From contig OY969702.1 in the NCBI GenBank assembly GCA_963702055.1, positions 248,001-312,000 of the forward strand: a stretch of DNA of 64,000 bases. Reading direction: 5' to 3'. The DNA comes from CAWINX01 sp963702055. GTDB lineage: Bacteria; Actinomycetota; Thermoleophilia; Solirubrobacterales; 70-9. Position numbers and translations under genes: made by a program. Shown piece after piece: positions 17,014 to 25,597 of this stretch. Every line of letters starts with the position of its first letter. Position 1 is the first letter of the stretch. The notes under the pieces were generated by a model. That model had not been told where the DNA came from, made no database searches, and worked only from the letters and a program-made list of their open reading frames with translations.

Positions 17014-17244
17014 ATGGGGAGCCCCCCTCCCGAACAAGGTCAGCGCAAGTCCCGGTGGCAGCCTCCGTCCGATTCGGACCTGACCGGCATCCCCCTGGTT
17101 GTGGGCGTGGCCCTGGCAGTTCTCGCCATTTTGGCGGCGTTCATCTTCATCGGTTGGTTCGGACTAATCGTGCTGGTTGTCGTCTTGCTCGCCGCCCTTG
17201 GGCTCAGCTATCGTGTCATTACCGCTTCAGACACCGAAGACTAG
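17014..17244 (+). CDS. Small membrane protein (76 aa)
   Basis: A polar N-terminus of about 28 residues (PPPEQGQRKSRWQPP) is followed by two tightly spaced hydrophobic segments (IPLVVGVALAVLAILAAF and FGLIVLVVVLLAALGL) and a short acidic tail. No family recognised. Two starts compete. ATG 17014 has TAACCT 8 bases upstream (leaderless). GTG 16882, in the same frame, has a strong AAGGAGG and would add 44 arginine- and cysteine-rich residues. The shorter form is preferred because the added part looks like non-coding sequence. Confidence 0.6.
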   Translation: MGSPPPEQGQRKSRWQPPSDSDLTGIPLVVGVALAVLAILAAFIFIGWFGLIVLVVVLLAALGLSYRVITASDTED

Positions 17245-17249
17245 GAATT

Positions 17250-17265
17250 CGCCAGGAGGCTGGCG
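17250..17265. terminator. Hairpin between convergent genes
   Basis: CGCCAG (17250-17255) and CTGGCG (17260-17265) form a perfect 6-bp stem with a 4-base loop, just after the 76-aa gene and before the end of the AhpD-like gene. No U-tract on either side. Confidence 0.3.
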
Positions 17266-17292
17266 GGTCGAGTGCGTTCGCGGCGCTCCCGC

Positions 17293-17811
17293 TCAGCGAG
17301 AAACGTGGGCGCGTGCTGCCTTGGCCGACGCTGGGAAACCCAGGCGGCCAAGTAGCTCCTCAAGGGTGTTCGCGGAAAGGTTGGCGAAGGCCATCGCGCG
17401 CGCCACGGCATCGATGGCGGCCAGTTCGTCCGGCGACAGCTGATCGCCTGCGCAGGCAGCTAGGTCGGCGGCAATCGGCTCACGAAAGCGTGCTTCGGCG
17501 AGCGCCGCCGCATAGGCCACGGCCGCGCGGCTGCGTTTGTCGAGGACCTCCAGATCACCCAAGTCGATTGCCTGCAGGTCGTCAGCGGTGACACCCGCGC
17601 GGCCCGCCCAGCGCTCGTGCACGAAGGTGCAGCCGCGACAGGAGTTGACGCGGCTGACGGCAACCATGATCCGCTCCCGCAGGGCTGGATCGAGGCCGTC
17701 GCGAGAATAGGCGGTGGCGAGGGGACGAGCCCGCCGCGCGACACCGACAACGTCGCGGATGACCTCGCCCGGTGACACGAACGTGCGGGGAGATCGACGC
17801 GGAACGGACAT
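17293..17811 (-). CDS. AhpD/carboxymuconolactone decarboxylase-like protein
   Basis: 172 aa, all helical. The signature C58-x2-C61-x3-H65 (NSCRGCTFVHE) is the redox-active CxxC plus histidine of AhpD-type alkylhydroperoxidases. PALRERIMVAVSRVNSC before it is typical. It probably acts on peroxides or as a general disulfide redox protein. ATG 17811 has TACTGT exactly 6 bases upstream on the minus strand. Confidence 0.85.
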   Translation of the reverse strand: MSVPRRSPRTFVSPGEVIRDVVGVARRARPLATAYSRDGLDPALRERIMVAVSRVNSCRGCTFVHERWAGRAGVTADDLQAIDLGDLEVLDKRSRAAVAYAAALAEARFREPIAADLAACAGDQLSPDELAAIDAVARAMAFANLSANTLEELLGRLGFPASAKAARAHVSR

Positions 17812-17817
17812 GGCCAG

Positions 17818-17823
17818 ACAGTA
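17818..17823 (-). promoter_or_regulatory. -10-like element TACTGT for the AhpD-like gene
   Basis: Minus-strand TACTGT, 6 bases before the ATG at 17811, with no Shine-Dalgarno sequence between. Confidence 0.45.
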
Positions 17824-17898
17824 GCGGCCAACGCTCTCGGGCCCGCTGTTCTCGCTAGAGGTAGACGGCCTCTGTGATCGACGCTCCGCCGCCCGGCC

Positions 17899-17904
17899 TA
17901 TGAT
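17899..17904 (+). promoter_or_regulatory. -10-like element TATGAT for polA
   Basis: TATGAT lies 8 bases before the polA ATG, the same hexamer and spacing as at 12528. No clear -35 is visible in the 75 bases upstream. Confidence 0.5.
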
Positions 17905-17912
17905 CGCGGCCG

Positions 17913-20558
17913 ATGGCCGCCGCGGAAGCCAAGCAGGAGGACGGGCCCCCCGAACTCTTTCTGCTCGACGGCAACTCGCTTGCCTACCGGGCCTATTTTG
18001 CGCTGCCGGAGTCGATTGCGACCAGCGACGGGCGGCCGACGAATGCGATCTATGGGCTCGCCTCGATGCTGGTGAAAATCATCGACGAGCACCGGCCGGC
18101 CGGCGTGGTGGTCGCCTGGGACGCGGGGATGTCGGGGCGAGAGGTCGCCTACAAGGACTACAAGGCGGGGCGGCCGCCGCGGCCCGACCTGCTGCGTGAG
18201 CAGTGGCCAAATCTGATGCCGCTGGTCGAGGCCTTCGGCTACACGAACGTCAAGGTCGAGGGCTACGAGGCCGACGACGTGATCGCCTCGCTGGCGCGGC
18301 GGGCGCAGGAAGCGGGGATCCCGACGATGGTCGTCTCCGGCGACCGCGACGTCTACCAGATGGTCGGCGACGGGATCCGGGTGATGAGCACCTCGCGGGG
18401 CATCACCGAAACCAAGGTCTACGACCGCGACACGGTGGTCGAACGCTATGGCGTTCCGCCGGAGCTGATCACCGACCTGATGGGCCTGCGCGGCGACACC
18501 TCCGACAACATCCCCGGCGTACCGGGGATCGGCGAGAAAACGGCGACCCAGCTGCTGCAGAAATTCGGCTCGCTGGAGGACGTGCTCGCCAACGTCGACG
18601 AGGTTTCCGGCGCCAAACGCAAGCAGAACCTGGTCGAGCACGCCGATGACGCCCGCATCTCCAAGCAGCTGGCCACCCTCCAGTGCGACATCGAAACGGG
18701 TGTCGACCTCGAGGCTGTAATGGGGGCGACCCCCGACCGCGGCGCCCTGCGCGAGTTCATGCGCGAGTTCGAGCTGCGGGCCGTGCTCGAACGGCTGGAG
18801 GAGGCGCTGGGCGGAGAGGAGGAGGTGCCCGGCCGCGCAGTCGAGACCGAGCTCGAGGTCGAGGTGGTAGAGGGGACGCCGGCCGATCTCGCCGAGGGGC
18901 CCGCCGCGCTGGCGATCGTCGGCGACCGCTGGGCGGCCGCCGACGGCGGGCGTGTCGTCACCGGAGAGTCGACGCTGGACGAGCTTTCCGTCGCGTTGGC
19001 GGGACGCCCGCTCGTCGCCCACGACGCCAAGTCGCTGGGCGGCGGCCGCCACGGGCTGCTCGCCGCGGCGGCGCGCGAGGGCGTCGAGTTGAGCCTCGAT
19101 CACGACACGATGCTCGCCGCCTACCTGCTCGAGCCTCAGCGCCGCACCTACGAGTTGACCGAGCTCGCCGCCGACGCCGGGATCGGGATCGCTTCGTCCC
19201 CCGCGCAGAGCGAGCAACCCGACGACGGCCAGCTCTCACTCGGCGAGGAGGGCGAGGCCGGCCTCGACCCGGCGGAAGAGGCCCGGCTGGTGGCCGGGTT
19301 GGCCGACGTCCAGCGCCCGCGAATCCAGGAGTTTGAGCTCGAGCCCCTGCTCCGCGACATCGAGCTGCCGCTCGTCCACGTGCTGGCGGCGATGGAGCGC
19401 GAGGGACTGAAGCTCGACGCCGAGCGGCTCGCCGAGGTCGGCGCCGGCTTCGGGGAGCGGATCGCGACGCTCGAAAAGGAGATCTACGAGCTGGCCGAGG
19501 AGGAGTTCACGATCGGCTCGCCCCAGCAGGTTGGCCACATCCTCTTCGAGAAGCTCGGCCTGACCCGCAAGCGCCGCGGCAAAACCGGCTACTCGACCGA
19601 TGCGCGCGTGCTCACTCAGATCCGCGACGAGCACCCGATCGTCGAGAAGATCGAGTCCTGGCGCGAGCTGACCAAGCTGAAGAACACCTACCTCGACTCG
19701 CTGCCCGACCTGATCGACCCCGAGACCGGCCGCGTCCACACCACCTTCAACCAGACCACGGCGGCGACCGGTCGCCTCTCCAGCACCAACCCCAACCTCC
19801 AGAACATCCCGATCCGCACCGAGGTCGGCCGCCCGGTGCGGGCCTGCTTCGTCGCCGAACGCGGCGCCCGCCTGCTCTCCGCCGACTACAGCCAGGTCGA
19901 GCTGCGGGTACTCGCCCACGTCGCCGACGAGGAGGTGCTGAAAGAGATCTTTCGGGCCGGCGACGACGTCCACGCCGCGACCGCGGCCGAGGTCTTCAAC
20001 ATCTCCCGCGAGGAGGTCGACATCGGTCAGCGCTCGAAGGCGAAGATGGTCAACTTCGGGATCGTCTACGGGCTGACCGGGTTCGGTCTCGCCGACCGCC
20101 TCAACATCCCCCGCAAGGAGGGCGAGGAGTTCGTCGCCCGCTACCTGGAGCGCTTCCCCGCGGTGCGCGCCTTCCGCGAGCAGATCGTCGAGCAGGCTCA
20201 GGCCGAGGGCTACGTGGCGACCCTGATGGGGCGCCGTCGGGCGATCCCCGAGCTGCGCTCCGGCAACCCCAACACGCGCAAACTCGGCGAGCGGCTCGCG
20301 GTCAACACGGTGATCCAGGGGACCGCGGCCGACATCATCAAGGTCGCGATGATTCGCGCCTACCGGGCGCTGGCCGAGGCGGGGATGAAGACCCGGCTCG
20401 TCCTGCAGATCCACGACGAGTTGCTCTTCGAGGGACCGCCGGGGGAGATGGACGATGCGGTCGAGCTGGTGCGGCGCGAAATGTGCGCCGCGTTCCAGCT
20501 CGACCCGCCGCTCGAGGTCGACATCGGCATCGGCACGGACTGGCTCGATGCCAAGTGA
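17913..20558 (+). CDS. polA: DNA polymerase I
   Basis: 881 aa. The 5'-3' flap exonuclease domain (about 1-295) opens with LLDGNSLAYRAYFALP and contains YEADDVIA and GLRGDTSDNIPGVPGIG. The middle region (about 300-490) occupies the place of the 3'-5' proofreading domain but lacks the DxE metal ligands; PAALAIVGDRW stands where they should be, so proofreading is probably absent, as in Taq and other actinobacterial enzymes. The polymerase domain has motif A DYSQVELRVLAH, motif B RSKAKMVNFGIVYG and motif C QIHDELL. ATG 17913 follows TATGAT by 8 bases. Convergent with the next gene. Confidence 0.96.
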   Translation: MAAAEAKQEDGPPELFLLDGNSLAYRAYFALPESIATSDGRPTNAIYGLASMLVKIIDEHRPAGVVVAWDAGMSGREVAYKDYKAGRPPRPDLLREQWPNLMPLVEAFGYTNVKVEGYEADDVIASLARRAQEAGIPTMVVSGDRDVYQMVGDGIRVMSTSRGITETKVYDRDTVVERYGVPPELITDLMGLRGDTSDNIPGVPGIGEKTATQLLQKFGSLEDVLANVDEVSGAKRKQNLVEHADDARISKQLATLQCDIETGVDLEAVMGATPDRGALREFMREFELRAVLERLEEALGGEEEVPGRAVETELEVEVVEGTPADLAEGPAALAIVGDRWAAADGGRVVTGESTLDELSVALAGRPLVAHDAKSLGGGRHGLLAAAAREGVELSLDHDTMLAAYLLEPQRRTYELTELAADAGIGIASSPAQSEQPDDGQLSLGEEGEAGLDPAEEARLVAGLADVQRPRIQEFELEPLLRDIELPLVHVLAAMEREGLKLDAERLAEVGAGFGERIATLEKEIYELAEEEFTIGSPQQVGHILFEKLGLTRKRRGKTGYSTDARVLTQIRDEHPIVEKIESWRELTKLKNTYLDSLPDLIDPETGRVHTTFNQTTAATGRLSSTNPNLQNIPIRTEVGRPVRACFVAERGARLLSADYSQVELRVLAHVADEEVLKEIFRAGDDVHAATAAEVFNISREEVDIGQRSKAKMVNFGIVYGLTGFGLADRLNIPRKEGEEFVARYLERFPAVRAFREQIVEQAQAEGYVATLMGRRRAIPELRSGNPNTRKLGERLAVNTVIQGTAADIIKVAMIRAYRALAEAGMKTRLVLQIHDELLFEGPPGEMDDAVELVRREMCAAFQLDPPLEVDIGIGTDWLDAK

Positions 20559-20565
20559 CCTCTGC

Positions 20566-21147
20566 CTATTTACCGAGCGCCACCAGGGTGAAGTAGGCCT
20601 TGCCGCCGACGATCACCAGCTCGGCCCCCTTGACCACGGCGCCCTCGACGAGGTCGTCAGTGGTGCATAGGTTGGCCGCGTGATCGGCGCCCTGGCCGGG
20701 GTCCTCGCTGGAGCCCGGAGGCGTGCCGTCGTGGCCGGGGGAATCCGGGCGCGGGCCCGCATTGCTGGCGCTGGCGCCCTGGTCGCCGGACGAGTCGTCG
20801 GCGCTGTTGTCGCAGCCGCCGCCGCAGCGGATGTGGGTCCGCTCGGTGACCAGCCCGCTGACCGTGTCGCCGCCGTCGAGGCCGATCACGAGTTTGCCGG
20901 TGTCGGCGTCGAAGGAGACGATCGTCCCGACCGACCCGTCGGCGCTTGACAGATGACGGTTGCGCCGGTGACGCCGATGGTGACGACGATGATGGTGGCG
21001 TTTCCCATGGTGGCCAGAAGCCCGTTGGTGATCGCGCCCGTGATGCGCCGACGCGATGCTTGGCAGCGCCAGCACCATCAGGGCGCTCAACACCGCCGCC
21101 AAGACGACCCCCGCGGTTCGTCTGCTCTTCCCGTGAGTCGAGTTCAT
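20566..21147 (-). CDS. Secreted histidine-rich protein
   Basis: 193 aa. A signal peptide (VVLAAVLSALMVLALPSIASA) is followed by a His/Arg-rich block (HHGRDHQRASGHHGKRHHH and more, about 35-65), a small beta-rich domain (GTIVSFDADTGKLVIGLDGG, then ERTHIRCGGGC) and an acidic Ser/Gly/Pro linker before the C-terminal EGAVVKGAELVIVGGKAYFT. The histidine block could bind divalent metals; the rest resembles no family I know. ATG 21147 is chosen over 21165 because AAAGGAGGAG ends 3 bases before it. It lies 70 bases downstream of the sigma factor gene on the same strand. Confidence 0.7.
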   Translation of the reverse strand: MNSTHGKSRRTAGVVLAAVLSALMVLALPSIASAHHGRDHQRASGHHGKRHHHRRHHRRHRRNRHLSSADGSVGTIVSFDADTGKLVIGLDGGDTVSGLVTERTHIRCGGGCDNSADDSSGDQGASASNAGPRPDSPGHDGTPPGSSEDPGQGADHAANLCTTDDLVEGAVVKGAELVIVGGKAYFTLVALGK

Positions 21148-21217
21148 CTGCTCCTCCTTTGGCAACGACCCAGCCGTGCCGATCGATTGCCCCTACAACC
21201 CGAGCGGCGGGCAAAGA

Positions 21218-22525
21218 TCACAACGCAGGGGGCGGCTGTTCGTCGAAGCGGTTGGAGCGGGGGCCGGGCCCGGAGCGTGGGCCCTGTCCGGAGTCCGATC
21301 CGGATTCCGAGCCATCGCCGGAGTTCTCGGTGTCGCCTCCGCCGCCGCCCGACCCGTCGGCGCCGCCCCCGGGGCCGTGCCTGCCTCCCGCGGGCCCGCC
21401 CTGAGATCCACCGAGATTTTGATCGCCGGACCCCGGCCCCCCGTTCGGTTCGGGGCTGCGCGGTCCGCGACCGTTGCCCCTTGGTCCCGAATGCGTATCC
21501 GGAGGCGCCGGTGGGCCTCCCCGAGCGCCCCGGCCATTGCGGCCCAGGCCGTGGGCGTGGCCGCCTTCGAGCGGTGGGACGTCGCGCCCGCTGCGACCGG
21601 TCGTCGCCGTCGAGTCGACCCTGCGTCCCCCGGAGAGCGCGCCGGCGCCACGGGGGATCGGAGTTGCGGCATGTTCGCTGCTCGCGGTAGCGCCGCCGCC
21701 CCCGGCTCCGTTCGCTCCCGCCGCGGGCGCTGGAGTCGCCGCCTGCGCCGCCCGATTCGCCGAGGCGTGATGCTGGGCCGCGACGCCGGCGCCGATCGAA
21801 CCGGCCACGACGGCGGTGAGGACGCCGACCTTGAACGCCCCGGCGCCCCCCAGCGAGGCGCCCGCCGCGACCGCGCCGCTTCCGGCGGTCGCCGTGGCAG
21901 CGGTCGCTCCTCCGTGGTCGATCAGCGCCTTCAGCAGCGGGATCGGGATCATCAAACCGACGCCGTCGCGCAGCGCCACCCGCGCCCGGTAGATGAATTG
22001 ACGCGCCGCGCCCCCGGTCACCCCCAGCGTCGCGGCGATCTCTTCATGGCTCAGCCCTTCAAGCTCACGCATCACGATCGCGGCACGCTGCGGCTCGGGC
22101 AAAGCTCGCAGTCGCGTCATCAGGTCGGTCACCTCCTCGCGCCGCTCCGCCTCCTCCGCGGCCGAACGCCCGCCCGCGATCGCCTCGTCCAGCTCGTCGG
22201 AAGTCGGCGGCCTGTCGCGGAGGTCGTTGAGCGCCGTGTTGCGCACGATCCGGTAGAGCCAGGGACGCAACTCGATCTCCGACTCGTCGCGCCGCAACGC
22301 CTGGAAGGCCTTTGAGAAGGCGTCCTGGGTCACGTCTTCGGCGCGCCCGCCGACGATCGCCGCCGCGTAGCGGCGCAGCGGGGAGCCGTAACGTCGGACG
22401 ATCTCCTCGAACGCGGTCTCGTAGCCGTCGCGGACGAGGTCGACCAGGCGTCGGTCCGGCTGCACCTTCAGCGCCGGAGCGAGGAGGAAGCTTGAAGCGA
22501 TTCCCTGTGCGGGTGGCGGTGGCAT
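21218..22525 (-). CDS. ECF-type RNA polymerase sigma factor with C-terminal membrane segment and extended tail
   Basis: 435 aa, over twice the usual ECF length. Sigma region 2 spans about 36-100 (AEDVTQDAFSKAFQAL, then LRPWLYRIVRNTALND). Region 4 spans about 130-185 (LPEPQRAAIVMRELEGLSHE, then IAATLGVTGGAARQFIYRAR). A hydrophobic segment at about 230-250 (AFKVGVLTAVVAGSIGAGVA) would cross the membrane. It is followed by a 185-residue Gly/Pro/Ser/Arg-rich low-complexity tail, presumably outside. No separate anti-sigma gene is adjacent. A membrane-held sigma factor that must be released, perhaps by proteolysis, is an inference from this layout. A TATTAA-like sequence lies about 15 bases upstream. 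Confidence 0.85.
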   Translation of the reverse strand: MPPPPAQGIASSFLLAPALKVQPDRRLVDLVRDGYETAFEEIVRRYGSPLRRYAAAIVGGRAEDVTQDAFSKAFQALRRDESEIELRPWLYRIVRNTALNDLRDRPPTSDELDEAIAGGRSAAEEAERREEVTDLMTRLRALPEPQRAAIVMRELEGLSHEEIAATLGVTGGAARQFIYRARVALRDGVGLMIPIPLLKALIDHGGATAATATAGSGAVAAGASLGGAGAFKVGVLTAVVAGSIGAGVAAQHHASANRAAQAATPAPAAGANGAGGGGATASSEHAATPIPRGAGALSGGRRVDSTATTGRSGRDVPPLEGGHAHGLGRNGRGARGGPPAPPDTHSGPRGNGRGPRSPEPNGGPGSGDQNLGGSQGGPAGGRHGPGGGADGSGGGGGDTENSGDGSESGSDSGQGPRSGPGPRSNRFDEQPPPAL

Positions 22526-22589
22526 GGCCGGCTGGTCTCTTTAATAGAACACATGACGGTGGCAAAGATCACGGTTGGACTCAAATCCC

Positions 22590-23027
22590 ATGGATAGGGG
22601 CGTCGCGGTCCTGCTCACCGCAGCCGCGGGCGGGCTGATCGCCCTGCAGGCGCCGATCAACGCCGGGCTGGGCAAGCAGACGGGCAGCCTGCCGGCTGCG
22701 CTGGTCTCCTTTGCGGTCGGCTCCGTCGCCCTGGCCGCGATCGTCCTGCTCAGCGGCAAGGCCGGCGGGCTCAGCTCGACTTTCGATGTCAGCTGGTACT
22801 ACCTGCTCGGCGGGCTGCTCGGCGCGGTCTACGTCACCAACGCGTTGATCGCCGTCTCGGTGATCGGCGCCGGCGGCGTCGCGGCGGCGACGATCACCGG
22901 TCAGCTGACCGCATCGGTCGCGATCGATCGCCTAGGCCTGTTCGGCCTCGACCAGGTCTCGCTCAGCCCCGAGCGCCTCATCGGCGTCGCCCTGCTGCTG
23001 GTCGGCACGGTGCTGGTCGTCCGCTGA
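22590..23027 (+). CDS. Small DMT-superfamily transporter (DUF606/YdcZ-like)
   Basis: 145 aa with four to five membrane segments. RGVAVLLTAAAGGLIALQAP, INAGLGKQTGSLPAALVSF and SWYYLLGGLLGAVYV fit the DUF606/YdcZ branch of the drug/metabolite transporters, which usually work as dimers of 140-150-residue subunits. The substrate is unknown. ATG 22590 is preferred; TTG 22575 is an alternative. Its last 96 bases overlap, antisense, the 3' end of the flavoprotein gene. Confidence 0.8.
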   Translation: MDRGVAVLLTAAAGGLIALQAPINAGLGKQTGSLPAALVSFAVGSVALAAIVLLSGKAGGLSSTFDVSWYYLLGGLLGAVYVTNALIAVSVIGAGGVAAATITGQLTASVAIDRLGLFGLDQVSLSPERLIGVALLLVGTVLVVR

Positions 23028-24134
23028 GCCGGCGAAGTCCGGTGGCGCGATCTGCAGGTAGTGGCCGAAGGACCAGTCGATGAAGCGCTTCCACCCCAGC
23101 AGGCGGATCATCGGCCCCAGCAGGCGCGGTGGGATGCGGGGGACAAGCTTCTGTGCCCGCAGCATCCAGCGAAACTTCAACTCGTGGGAGTCGTTGAACT
23201 CGGCGTAGCGGGACATTGCCGCCTCGCGGTCCTGGCTTCCCTCGACGACCCCGCGCAGCTCGCGTCCCAGGGCGATCCCGAAGTAGAGCGCCGTCCGGAT
23301 CCCCTCGGCGCTGAGCGGCAGGCAGTGGCCGGCCGAATCACCGGCGAAGAAGACGCCGCCCTCGGTGGCGCGGCGCAGCTTGTGGGGGATCCAGTTGCCC
23401 TGGTAGCGGACCCGGTCGCTACCCAGGTCCTCGGCCAGCAGCTCGGTCGTCTTACGCACGTGAAAGCGCGGGTCGAAGGAGCCGACGCCGATCCGCAGCT
23501 CGTCGCGGGCGGGGAACGACCAGCCATAGCCGGCCGGCACGTAGTGCCGGTCGATCCAGATCTCGAGGTCGTCGCCGGACCCCTCCGGGTGGACCTCAAG
23601 GCCGCGCGAGAGCGGTGCGTCAGGCGGCTGGTAGCCGTCGCCGGCGCCGAGGACGCGCCGCCAGCCGAGCGCGTCGACGACGAGCGGCGCCGAAAGCACA
23701 CCGCGGTCGGTCTCGACGTGGATCGAGCCGTCTCCGTTGGCGGCGGCCACGCGGCCGTTCACCTTTGCGGTCTCGAACGCTGCGTCGCACTGCGCCCAGA
23801 GCAGCTCGCACAGCTCGCGGTAGTCGAAGGTCGAAAAGGTCCACGGCAGGCGATAGCGGGCGTCGCCGTGAGGGGTGTGCATCAGCAGCGAGTCGAAGCG
23901 CTGGCGCTCGGCGCCGATCAGTCCCGTCGTCCGCAGCCACTCGGTCGGGATGCCGCAGGCGGAGGTCTGGCGCTCGCCGATCTCGTAACGGTCGATGACC
24001 AGCACCTCGGCCCCCGACCCGGCCAGCTCCCGCGCCACGGCCAGTCCCGCGAAGCTCGCTCCGCAGATCAGCACGTCGCTGGTCCCGTCCAGGGGAGTGC
24101 GCTCTTTCCCGCGCTTGGTGGCCCGGATCGGCAT
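22932..24134 (-). CDS. FAD-dependent oxidoreductase, geranylgeranyl-reductase/halogenase-like
   Basis: About 400 aa. The FAD dinucleotide motif is VLICGASFAGLAVARELAGS and the second FAD motif is GVFFAGDSAGHCLPLSAEGI. WIDRHYVPAGYGWSFPARD in the middle is typical of the geranylgeranyl reductase/p-hydroxybenzoate hydroxylase fold family. The substrate cannot be told. The C-terminus after APPDFA is a hydrophilic tail (QHRADQQQGDADEALG) that runs antisense into the transporter gene, as if the original stop had been lost. ATG 24134 (MPIRATKRG) is chosen because CAGAAT precedes it by 8 bases; ATG 24152 is possible. Confidence 0.8.
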   Translation of the reverse strand: MPIRATKRGKERTPLDGTSDVLICGASFAGLAVARELAGSGAEVLVIDRYEIGERQTSACGIPTEWLRTTGLIGAERQRFDSLLMHTPHGDARYRLPWTFSTFDYRELCELLWAQCDAAFETAKVNGRVAAANGDGSIHVETDRGVLSAPLVVDALGWRRVLGAGDGYQPPDAPLSRGLEVHPEGSGDDLEIWIDRHYVPAGYGWSFPARDELRIGVGSFDPRFHVRKTTELLAEDLGSDRVRYQGNWIPHKLRRATEGGVFFAGDSAGHCLPLSAEGIRTALYFGIALGRELRGVVEGSQDREAAMSRYAEFNDSHELKFRWMLRAQKLVPRIPPRLLGPMIRLLGWKRFIDWSFGHYLQIAPPDFAGSADDQHRADQQQGDADEALGAERDLVEAEQA

Positions 24135-24142
24135 CGGCAGCG

Positions 24143-24155
24143 ATTCTGCCATTAT
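24143..24155. promoter_or_regulatory. Adjacent divergent -10-like elements for rpsA and the flavoprotein
   Basis: Plus-strand CATTAT (24150-24155) lies 8 bases before the rpsA GTG, and minus-strand CAGAAT (24148-24143) lies 8 bases before ATG 24134. Both deviate from TANNNT at the first base, so this is weaker than the other cases. Confidence 0.35.
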
Positions 24156-24163
24156 TCGCCGCC

Positions 24164-25591
24164 GTGTCCCCGACCGACGCAACGATCGCCCCTGCGGCTC
24201 CCGCCGCCGACGCCCCTGCCGACGCCCCCGCTGTCGGCACCCCCGTGGAGGGCTCGAATGGCCTGCTGCTCCAGGTAAACGGGCACGTCGTTCCCAACTA
24301 TGCCGCCACGATCGTCTCCTTCGACGAGGGCGACGTGGTCAACGGCAAGGTCGTGCGGATCGACAAGGACGAGGTCCTGGTCGACATCGGCTACAAGTCG
24401 GAGGGGGTCATTCCCTCCAACGAGCTCTCGATCCGCAAGTCGGTCGACCCGGCCGAGGAGGTCTCGCTGGGCGAGGAGATCGACGCGCTGGTCCTCACCA
24501 AGGAGGACCAGGAGGGGCGACTGATCCTCTCCAAGAAGCGGGCCCGCTTCGAGAAGGCGTGGCGCCGCATCGAGGCCGCCGCCGAGTCGGGCGAGCCGGT
24601 CGAGGGCACCGTGATCGAGGTCGTCAAGGGCGGCCTCATTCTCGACCTCGGGGTGCGCGGCTTCCTTCCCGCCTCGCTGGTCGACATCCGCCGCGTCCAC
24701 AACCTCGACGAGTTCATGAGCCAGACGCTCGAGTGCAAAGTGATCGAGCTGAACCGCAGTCGCAACAACGTCGTGCTCTCGCGCCGCGCCGTCCTCGAGG
24801 AGGAGCGCAAGGAGGTCCGCGAGCAGATCCTCGGGAACCTCGCGCCGGGCCAGGTCGTCGAGGGCAAGATCTCCAACATCGTCGACTTCGGCGCCTTCGT
24901 CGACCTCGACGGGATCGACGGTCTGATCCACATCTCAGAGCTTTCCTGGAGCCACGTAAACCATCCCTCCGAGGTCGTCGCGATCGGCGACACGGTGCGG
25001 ATCAAAGTGCTCGACATCGATCGCGACCGCCAGCGGATCTCCCTCGGCCTCAAGCAGACCCAGGAGGACCCGTGGCAGCGCGTGGTCAGCACCCACCGGC
25101 CCGGCGACGTGCTGGAGGGCGCGGTGACCAAGGTCGTCGCTTTCGGCGCCTTCGTCGAGATCCTCCCCGGAGTCGAGGGCCTGGTCCACATCTCCGAGCT
25201 TGCCGACCACCACGTCGAGAACCCCAGCGAGGTGGTCGAGCCGGGCACGAAGCTCAACGTGAAGATCCTCGAGATCGACGAGGAGCGCCGCCGCCTCTCG
25301 CTCAGCATCAAGCAGGTCGAGGATCAGAACATGCCGATGAGCGACCTCGGCGCGCAGCTGGCCGCGGCCGGCGGTGGAGATCAAGGGGATGCTTCAGAGG
25401 AATCGACCGCGGGTCCCGACGAGGAGTCGGAGGGGCCTGCGGGCGGGGGCGATGCCTCCGTTCTCGACCCCTCCGACTCCACGCCACCCGCGGAAGATTC
25501 GCCTGAGGAATCCGTCGAAGAGCCCACCGTTGTGGCGGAAGCGGAGTCGGTGCCCGAAGTCGCCGAGCAGGACGAAGACGCCGACTCTTAG
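24164..25591 (+). CDS. rpsA: 30S ribosomal protein S1
   Basis: 475 aa with four S1 RNA-binding repeats. They start near FDEGDVVNGKVVRIDKDEV, GEPVEGTVIEVVKGGLILD, GQVVEGKISNIVDFGAFVD and GDVLEGAVTKVVAFGAFVE, followed by an acidic tail, the usual actinobacterial arrangement (E. coli has six). S1 brings structured or leaderless mRNAs to the ribosome. The first 28 residues are Ala/Pro-rich and variable in the family, so GTG 24245 is an alternative start. coaE follows after 6 bases. Confidence 0.95.
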   Translation: MSPTDATIAPAAPAADAPADAPAVGTPVEGSNGLLLQVNGHVVPNYAATIVSFDEGDVVNGKVVRIDKDEVLVDIGYKSEGVIPSNELSIRKSVDPAEEVSLGEEIDALVLTKEDQEGRLILSKKRARFEKAWRRIEAAAESGEPVEGTVIEVVKGGLILDLGVRGFLPASLVDIRRVHNLDEFMSQTLECKVIELNRSRNNVVLSRRAVLEEERKEVREQILGNLAPGQVVEGKISNIVDFGAFVDLDGIDGLIHISELSWSHVNHPSEVVAIGDTVRIKVLDIDRDRQRISLGLKQTQEDPWQRVVSTHRPGDVLEGAVTKVVAFGAFVEILPGVEGLVHISELADHHVENPSEVVEPGTKLNVKILEIDEERRRLSLSIKQVEDQNMPMSDLGAQLAAAGGGDQGDASEESTAGPDEESEGPAGGGDASVLDPSDSTPPAEDSPEESVEEPTVVAEAESVPEVAEQDEDADS

Positions 25592-25597
25592 GGCCCC

